Positions 20,553 to 25,686 of a stretch of 25,686 bases of DNA are shown piece by piece (within the stretch, counting starts at the first letter, position 1; every line of letters begins with the position of its first letter). Source of the DNA: a virus. The stretch lies in the IMG/VR virus record IMGVR_UViG_3300037076_000002, positions 1 to 25,686 of that record. One strand, 5' to 3'. Below the pieces are notes generated by a model that saw only the letters and a program-made list of their open reading frames with translations, had not been told where the DNA came from and made no database searches. The translations under genes and the position numbers were made by a program.

Positions 20553-22631
20553 TCAACCTTCCGTCGAGAAGTCCATGTCGCAGTTGCAATTGGCGACCTC
20601 GTCAGCGCCGCCGGAGTAGTCGCCGGGGCCGTCCATGCCGTTGGAGAACTTCTCCCCCAGAGGCACGGTCTGACCGCTCATCTGCGCATGGGCCCCGCGG
20701 GGATTCCCGCCCGTCACCCACGTCTTCGTCTTGGCCGACGACATACGCGCCGCAACCAGGGAAGCGAGGCCAGCAATGGTAGCCACTCGGCTATTCGAGA
20801 TCTGGTCTGCGCGGGCAGTAACCTCGCCGGCGAACACGCCATCGACCACGTCGCCCAAGTCGTCAGTCTCGGAAGCAGATTCGAGCGCCTTCGCGATCTC
20901 GTCCGCCGTCGCCTGATTGACCTTCTGTGCAGTCGCCTTCGAGTTCGATGTCAGCCATGATGCGATGTCATCAGACGAATACTCGCCGCCGAGATCCTTC
21001 GCGACCTTCTGGCCGATCGCCTGAGCGGTTGCGGCCGACAAGCCATGCAAAACCGACGCCAGATCCCCATCCCATGCGGATGGGTCGAACGCCCCTGACG
21101 CCTTCGACGTGACCGCCGCCCGGACGGCCTCATGCTGCTGCCCGAAGAACTTCGACAAGGCCCGGTGGTGCTCGTCGACCATCGCCTTCCGGATCGCCAC
21201 CTTCGACGCGTCCTTCGTGCGCCCCACGACACCCATCGCCGAGCGGTACACAAGCGAACGCGACAAAGCCTTACCTGGCTGCGCCTGGGCGTCAGCGGCA
21301 GCCGCAGCCGCGCCCTCTGCCGCCGCCTGAGCCTCCGCAGCCTGCACGGGGTCCGGCGTGGCAGCCTCGGTGATCGATACCTTCTCGGCAGGCGTTCCGA
21401 GTGGCACGAGGGCCGCATTCGCATACAGCTTGTCCATCTCGGGATCATCCGAGATCGGCAGCCCGACCAAGTCTCGCGACTCGTTGCCCGTGGCGATGCC
21501 CGCATTACGCATCACAACAGCCTTATCGACGCGCGTCTCGAAGTCGCCGCGCAGAACCTCGCCCATATCGAACTCAACCTCGCGCTGGCCAGCCGGGAAG
21601 AACTCGCCCGTCAATGCCCAGTCGATGACCGACTCGACGTCCTCAAGCCGCGGGGCCATCGTGTCGCGGTACATCGACCGCATCTGCTCGGTGATGTTCG
21701 AGTACGTCGCGTGGTCGAGGATGTGGATCACGGGCGGCGGCACGTCGTACACCATGCAGGCCTCTTGGAGGTTGAGCTTGCGCGCCTCGATGTACTGCAT
21801 CTCTTCCATCGTCAGCTGGACGATGACCGCGTCCAGGCCCTCTTCGAGGATCATCGTGCCGCCGGCGTTGTCGGCGCCGGCGTGGATCGCGTCGGTCTGC
21901 GCGCGGAGCCGGTCCTGGGCATTCTGTGACAGCGTGCTCGGGTGCTTCAGGAGCAGACCAGGGCGATTCCCCTTGGTCCAGAACGACTGTGTCGCACGGC
22001 GGGATGCGTCCTCGTTCAGCAGGGTCGAACGCAACGGCTCGAGCCGCGACAGGCCACGCATCAGCATGTCCGGGTTGTAGCGACGGAACGCGACCACGTC
22101 AGTCTCAGGAGCCCGCAGGATGCCCGCAGAAGCGACACCGAGCGTGAACACGTACTCGACGTTGCCATCAGTGTCGCGGTGGATCGCCGTACGCGACGGG
22201 TGCATCGGGAGCAGGTTCACAACCGGCCCCGACTGCGTACCATTCGAGTTCTGATCCCGGCGCTGCTTGTACCAGAACGCCTCGCCATAGATCTCGTACG
22301 TCGAGAACGTCCAGCGATAGAACGCGAACGGGTCCAGCTTTGAGCAGGGTCGGGCGATCAGCTGCGCGTACGCCGATGAAGTGTCCTCTACCCGGCCGCT
22401 CGCGGGCGTCACGTCCCACACCTTCACCGTCAGCCGAGCGGCAGCAGCAGCCACCTTGTCGACAACGGTCGAGATTGACGGCTGCGCACGATACAGGGCC
22501 GCATAGGTGGCGTACAGGTTCGCCAGTCCGAGGCCAGTGCGGGCGTAGAAGTAGCCGTTCGCGAGGTTTGGGACTGTCTCGCCCAGGGCCTGCGGTGCGA
22601 AGTCGAGAGCCTGCCCGTTAGAGACGATCAT
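20553..22631 (-). CDS. Portal protein fused to MuF-like domain (692 aa)
   Basis: Residues about 20-420 are an HK97-type portal: FTLGVASAGILRAPETDVVAFRRYNPDMLMRGLSRLEPLRSTLLNEDAS, KGNRPGLLLKHPSTLSQNAQDRLRAQTDAIH, then VYDVPPPVIHILDHATYSNITEQMRSMYRDT. An Ala/Glu-rich linker (about 424-453) leads to a C-terminal half (455-692) ending KTWVTGGNPRGAHAQMSGQTVP, PGDYSGGADEVANCNCDMDF, the MuF (SPP1 gp7-like) signature. MuF proteins are minor head proteins inserted with DNA. Fusing it to the portal is common in actinophages. GGAGG lies before the ATG, which overlaps the previous stop as ATGA. Confidence 0.93.
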   Translation of the reverse strand: MIVSNGQALDFAPQALGETVPNLANGYFYARTGLGLANLYATYAALYRAQPSISTVVDKVAAAAARLTVKVWDVTPASGRVEDTSSAYAQLIARPCSKLDPFAFYRWTFSTYEIYGEAFWYKQRRDQNSNGTQSGPVVNLLPMHPSRTAIHRDTDGNVEYVFTLGVASAGILRAPETDVVAFRRYNPDMLMRGLSRLEPLRSTLLNEDASRRATQSFWTKGNRPGLLLKHPSTLSQNAQDRLRAQTDAIHAGADNAGGTMILEEGLDAVIVQLTMEEMQYIEARKLNLQEACMVYDVPPPVIHILDHATYSNITEQMRSMYRDTMAPRLEDVESVIDWALTGEFFPAGQREVEFDMGEVLRGDFETRVDKAVVMRNAGIATGNESRDLVGLPISDDPEMDKLYANAALVPLGTPAEKVSITEAATPDPVQAAEAQAAAEGAAAAAADAQAQPGKALSRSLVYRSAMGVVGRTKDASKVAIRKAMVDEHHRALSKFFGQQHEAVRAAVTSKASGAFDPSAWDGDLASVLHGLSAATAQAIGQKVAKDLGGEYSSDDIASWLTSNSKATAQKVNQATADEIAKALESASETDDLGDVVDGVFAGEVTARADQISNSRVATIAGLASLVAARMSSAKTKTWVTGGNPRGAHAQMSGQTVPLGEKFSNGMDGPGDYSGGADEVANCNCDMDFSTEG

Positions 22632-22855
22632 GCAGTGCCTCCGGGCCTCTGGAAGTAGGTCACCTGGTCACGCGGAATGAACAGTTCACCGTCAACGCTC
22701 ACGCGATTCCCCTTCGGGTCGACCGCGAACGCGTTCGCCATCCGGAACGTCTTCACGTCCGCGTCAACGAGCAGCCCGTCGAAGGTCTCGCCGGAACGGA
22801 GCGTCACCACGAACCGCTCTCGCAACAGGGAACGAACTAGCCGGTCAGCACGCAC
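22628..22855 (-). CDS. Small LSM/SH3-barrel-like protein between terminase and portal (75 aa)
   Basis: The sequence RSLLRERFVVTLRSGETFDGLLVDADVKTFRMANAFAVD, with VSVDGELFIPRDQVTYFQRPGG following, has the five-strand outline of an Sm/LSM fold: a conserved strand-G-x-F-x-G-x-L turn, D-x-(x)-x-(F/L) and the final I-P-x-(D/E)-V-x-Y/I strand. Such small proteins appear at this place in many actinophages, usually without a name. Function may be portal assembly, DNA or RNA binding. The start is GTG (22853-22855) with AAGGGGG just upstream. Confidence 0.75.
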   Translation of the reverse strand: MRADRLVRSLLRERFVVTLRSGETFDGLLVDADVKTFRMANAFAVDPKGNRVSVDGELFIPRDQVTYFQRPGGTA

Positions 22856-22865
22856 GACGCCCCCT

Positions 22866-24602
22866 TCACACCACGATCAGATCTGACGTCTCGTACTTCG
22901 ACACTCGCTTGGGTTCCATCGCCAGGACCAGCGACATGGCGTTGATCACCGCGGCGATCGCGTCGATCTTGTCGGCCGCGCGCGCCTTATCCGGCTTGAC
23001 GTTGCCCGCAGCGTCGAGCATCACGGCAAAGTTGTCGACCTGCCAGCGCACCGCAGGATTGCCACCATGGCGGAACATCGGAACCTCAGCCGTACCCTCG
23101 AGGAGGATGCGCTGCAGTTCCTTCGTTGGCGCGGACAGGGTGAGCAGACCTTGTCGGGTCTTCACCATCGGCGCCCCGTCGCTCACGAGGTCGTTGACGA
23201 GCTGGCTCGAGTTCCACGGGTCGTATGCGAGGCCCTGCACGTCGAACGCTTCACGGTCTCGGTTGATCTGCGCCCTGATGAAGTCGTAGTCCGCGACGTT
23301 GCCCGGCGTGAGCGTCAGGAAGCCCCCACGCACCCACACGGTCGCCATGCCCGCGGTCCGCTTGTCCAGCGACTCCAGGTTCGCTTCCGGCGTCCACATC
23401 CGCCACACCGCATCAAAGCCACGATCGCCAGGAAGCAGCCACGCCAGCGCACACAAGTCCGACGTGGACGCGAGGTCGAGGCCGCCGTACGCCTGCCGAC
23501 CCTTCAGGTTCGTCTCGTCGATGATGCCGCGATTACGGTCCCATGCCGTGAGGTCTAGGTACTTCGTCTCCTGCTTCGTCCGCAGCCCCAGGTGCAGCCG
23601 CAGATACTTCGCGAGATCGGCCGGAGACTGCTGAGCTTCGGCCGCCGCTGACTTGAGGTAGGAGCGCGTCGGCGAGATCCCATAGCCAGGGTTCGCCGAC
23701 CTCTGCGTCTCCTCCGAGAACGGGTCCGCCTTCGGATCAGCGGCCCACACGACGCCGTATGTCGACGGGTCCTTGATCGCACCACGGGCCAACTGCTCGA
23801 CATACTCGCGCTTGCGGGCGTAGATTGTGCCCTGCTTACCCGAGTCGGCCGTCGTGATAGTTGCGCTGAGCGGCTGGCGACGCGACCCCGTGCCCGTCTC
23901 GATCGTCTCGACCAGGTCTGGCGTCTTGTGTACGTGGAGCTCGTCAACACATGAGCAGTGGATGTTGGCCCCGTGCTGGGCGTCCGCTACCGACGACACG
24001 ACCTCGATGTACGAACCCGACTTCGGGTGCAGCACCTTCTTGCCGACTGCGCGCACATGCTTCTTGAGCGCCGGTGACTTGCTCGCGAGCGTCTTGATGG
24101 GGTTGAAGACGAACCCGGCCTGACGCTCCGACGTTGCTGCGCACACAACCTGCGCGCCCGGCTCACCGTCAGCGGCCAGCATGTAGATCGCGATCCCGCC
24201 GAGCAGCGTCGACTTGCCATTCTTGCGAGGAACGTCGACATACAGCTTGCGGATGATCCGCACGTACTGGCCGGCGTCCTTGTCGAACACGACCCAGCCG
24301 AACACGGGCGCCAGGATGTAGGCGACCTGCCACGGGTCCGGCTTCAGCGGCGATCCGGCCCACTGGCCCGACACGTGTCTGAGAGCACCGAATGCGGCGA
24401 GCACCTTGTCGACGCGCTCGGGGTCGAACACGGCACCCTTGACGCGGCGCGGCTCAGGTGTCTTGATCCGGGGCGGGCAGTCGGGGAACGGAATGCCGCG
24501 AGACGTCAGGTAGTAGGCGACCTCGGGCGAGATCTTGAGGTCGTCGGCCGTCTTCGGCGCGGCGCCCCTGGTCAGGCTAGGCGAACGGGTCGGCCTCGTC
24601 AT
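22866..24602 (-). CDS. terL: Terminase large subunit (578 aa)
   Basis: This is the DNA packaging motor: an N-terminal ATPase and a C-terminal RNase H-like nuclease. The Walker A motif is PRKNGKST (residues about 125-132), Walker B is CSCVDE with Asp220-Glu221, then the coupling region TITTADSGKQG. In the nuclease Asp376 (YGGLDLAST), Asp461 (YDPWNS) and Asp547 (ADKIDAIAAVINAM) are the probable metal ligands. ATG at 24600-24602 has GGAGG six bases upstream and overlaps the small subunit end by 26 bp; longer in-frame starts are not supported. The architecture is that of HK97-like, cos- or pac-type actinophage terminases. Confidence 0.96.
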   Translation of the reverse strand: MTRPTRSPSLTRGAAPKTADDLKISPEVAYYLTSRGIPFPDCPPRIKTPEPRRVKGAVFDPERVDKVLAAFGALRHVSGQWAGSPLKPDPWQVAYILAPVFGWVVFDKDAGQYVRIIRKLYVDVPRKNGKSTLLGGIAIYMLAADGEPGAQVVCAATSERQAGFVFNPIKTLASKSPALKKHVRAVGKKVLHPKSGSYIEVVSSVADAQHGANIHCSCVDELHVHKTPDLVETIETGTGSRRQPLSATITTADSGKQGTIYARKREYVEQLARGAIKDPSTYGVVWAADPKADPFSEETQRSANPGYGISPTRSYLKSAAAEAQQSPADLAKYLRLHLGLRTKQETKYLDLTAWDRNRGIIDETNLKGRQAYGGLDLASTSDLCALAWLLPGDRGFDAVWRMWTPEANLESLDKRTAGMATVWVRGGFLTLTPGNVADYDFIRAQINRDREAFDVQGLAYDPWNSSQLVNDLVSDGAPMVKTRQGLLTLSAPTKELQRILLEGTAEVPMFRHGGNPAVRWQVDNFAVMLDAAGNVKPDKARAADKIDAIAAVINAMSLVLAMEPKRVSKYETSDLIVV

Positions 24603-25101
24603 CGTCGGCCTCCCGCACAGCAAGCTTGTTCTCAGCGGAGGGCGTGAACCCGAACTCCCCCGCCCACGCGCGCAGTTCCTTCGACGCGGCCTCAGCGATC
24701 GCAACCCACGGAGCACGGACGATGCCCTGCGAGTTCTTGCCAAGCAGGCCATAGCCGGCGATCGTCACCGCATCGATAACCTCGCCAGCGTCATCCTTGA
24801 TCGGATGGACGCTGAGGATGCGGTTCTCGGCGATCAGCTTCTGGGCATCCACCAGCCGCTGCCATGTCAGGCAGTACGCCGTCAGGGATGCGCGGTCAAC
24901 GGGCTTCAGCAGTTCGAGGCGGGCCAGTTCGGGAACGATGCGCGCCCACTCGGCAGCGGCCTCATCGGGCAGCCAGTCGGGAGCCTCGGGTGGCAGCCGC
25001 TTGAACGCGGGCGGCTTCGCGACCTTGCGGCCACCAGAGTCCGTGCCGTTGCCGCGGCCAGCGATCAGGCGAAGCGATGCGGGAGCGGTTGCGCGAGGCA
25101 T
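24577..25101 (-). CDS. terS: Terminase small subunit, P27 family (174 aa)
   Basis: This recognises phage DNA and recruits the large subunit. The layout is typical of the P27 family: ASLRLIAGRGNGTDSGGRK, PPEAPDWLPDEAAAEWARIVPELARLELL, VDRASLTAYCLTWQRLVDAQKLIAEN and a C-terminal KELRAWAGEFGFTPSAENKLAVRE. The tail is acidic. The ATG overlaps the previous stop as TGATG. The recognised DNA sequence is not visible here. Confidence 0.93.
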   Translation of the reverse strand: MPRATAPASLRLIAGRGNGTDSGGRKVAKPPAFKRLPPEAPDWLPDEAAAEWARIVPELARLELLKPVDRASLTAYCLTWQRLVDAQKLIAENRILSVHPIKDDAGEVIDAVTIAGYGLLGKNSQGIVRAPWVAIAEAASKELRAWAGEFGFTPSAENKLAVREADDDEADPFA

Positions 25102-25613
25102 CAGCGCAGCACCTCATCCGTCGCGTTGGTCTCGTAGTCAGACCACCATGCGTCGATCAGGTCGGCCCATATGCTCGGACGACCAGCTTCGGCGGCGCGG
25201 CGCTTGCACTCATCGGCCGGAGTCTCGAGCACAACCACCGTCGCCTGCCACCACTCGCGACGCTCACGGTTCGACGGAGCGCCACGGATGATCCACACGC
25301 GACCGATGTCGTTCGGGCGGCCCATGCGTTCGAGTGCGCCGTCCCTCGCTGCGAACACGAACGGGAGGATGCGCTCATCGTGGCCATGGGAGACGTCCGA
25401 CCCGAGCGCCACGGCCAGAGCGTCCATGTCGATGACCAGATCACCCGGCTGCTTGTGCTCACGTACGTACGTCGTCTTGCCCGACGCCGGCGGACCAGCC
25501 ACCACGGTCAGCTTCGTGTCCATCACCTGCGCCGCCTGACACTTCGGGCAGTAGCCGTGATCCACCAGCGACGAGCAACGGGGGCTAGCGCACTTCTGAC
25601 GCGGCGAGTAGGG
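25101..25613 (-). CDS. Zn-ribbon plus P-loop kinase-like protein (170 aa)
   Basis: The N-terminus has four cysteines in a Zn-ribbon pattern (C9, C14, C23, C26: PRQKCASPRCSS, DHGYCPKCQAAQ), closely like the N-terminus of HNH endonucleases found before phage terminases. Instead of an HNH core, residues from 35 carry LTVVAGPPASGKTTYVREH (Walker A), an IDMDALAVALG segment and later RVWIIRGAPSNRERR and VVVLETPADECKRRA, as in polynucleotide or small-molecule kinases of the AAA_33 type. GGGAGG lies eight bases before the chosen GTG (25611-25613); another GTG four codons upstream overlaps the ribosome site. Function unknown: possible RNA/DNA end kinase. Confidence 0.8.
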   Translation of the reverse strand, partial: PYSPRQKCASPRCSSLVDHGYCPKCQAAQVMDTKLTVVAGPPASGKTTYVREHKQPGDLVIDMDALAVALGSDVSHGHDERILPFVFAARDGALERMGRPNDIGRVWIIRGAPSNRERREWWQATVVVLETPADECKRRAAEAGRPSIWADLIDAWWSDYETNATDEVLR

Positions 25614-25686
25614 CACGAGGGGCACCTCCCTGCACGAGGGGCAGATTACGAAGGGGGTCTAGGTAGTGAGACGCAACACGCCTTGC

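Noticed and set aside
18293-20782. 829-residue plus-strand frame opposite capsid and protease genes
   Set aside because: It spans several well-supported genes on the other strand and its composition is that of antisense GC-rich DNA.
25626-25686. Late promoter or cos site at the right end
   Set aside because: Only 61 bases are available beyond the first late gene, and no clear promoter boxes or terminase-site repeats are visible.

Overview
The window is about 25.7 kb of a temperate, siphovirus-like (long non-contractile tail, HK97-fold capsid) phage of a high-GC actinobacterium. The evidence is GC-rich DNA with frequent GTG starts, actinophage-style proteins (P27-type small terminase, portal-MuF fusion, CHAP endolysin), and an attachment core copied from the 3' part of a tRNA-Val(TAC)-like gene. 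Almost everything is read from the minus strand, so the usual phage map is the reverse complement of this window. Most late genes overlap or abut (TGATG, ATGA, or a 1-3 nt gap), which points to translational coupling in a long operon.

Read from the right end leftwards, the late region runs as follows: Zn-ribbon/P-loop protein (25.6 kb), small and large terminase, small LSM-like protein, portal-MuF fusion, prohead protease, major capsid protein, small protein, four head-tail connection and tail-completion proteins, major tail protein, tail assembly chaperones with a -1 frameshift, tape measure (692 aa), three to four baseplate/minor tail proteins, a pectate-lyase-fold tail spike, CHAP endolysin with an internal start, small conserved protein, holin, coiled-coil membrane protein, phospholipase-D-like protein, and a last small beta-rich protein followed by a terminator (4426-4449).

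The 4171-4484 gap holds an apparently complete attP: a tRNA-3'-end core (4287-4335) flanked on each side by a pair of 12-bp-spaced direct repeats that look like integrase arm sites. Both flanks carry phage genes, so the DNA looks like the unintegrated (virion or circular) form rather than a prophage end. Leftwards follow a tyrosine integrase, a small acidic protein, a plus-strand immunity repressor, a divergent control region with candidate operators, then a leftward early operon: Cro-like HTH, excisionase-like HTH, HNH endonuclease, an unknown protein, and a repeat protein cut by the window edge. The replication genes and any physical genome end lie outside the window.

Most of the gene content is ordinary for such phages. 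The points most worth a second look are the intact attP with its arm repeats, the endolysin with a strong internal ribosome site, the Zn-ribbon/P-loop protein at the place where an HNH nuclease usually sits, the PLD-like protein in the lysis cassette, and the 27-bp repeat array with an 81-bp higher-order period.
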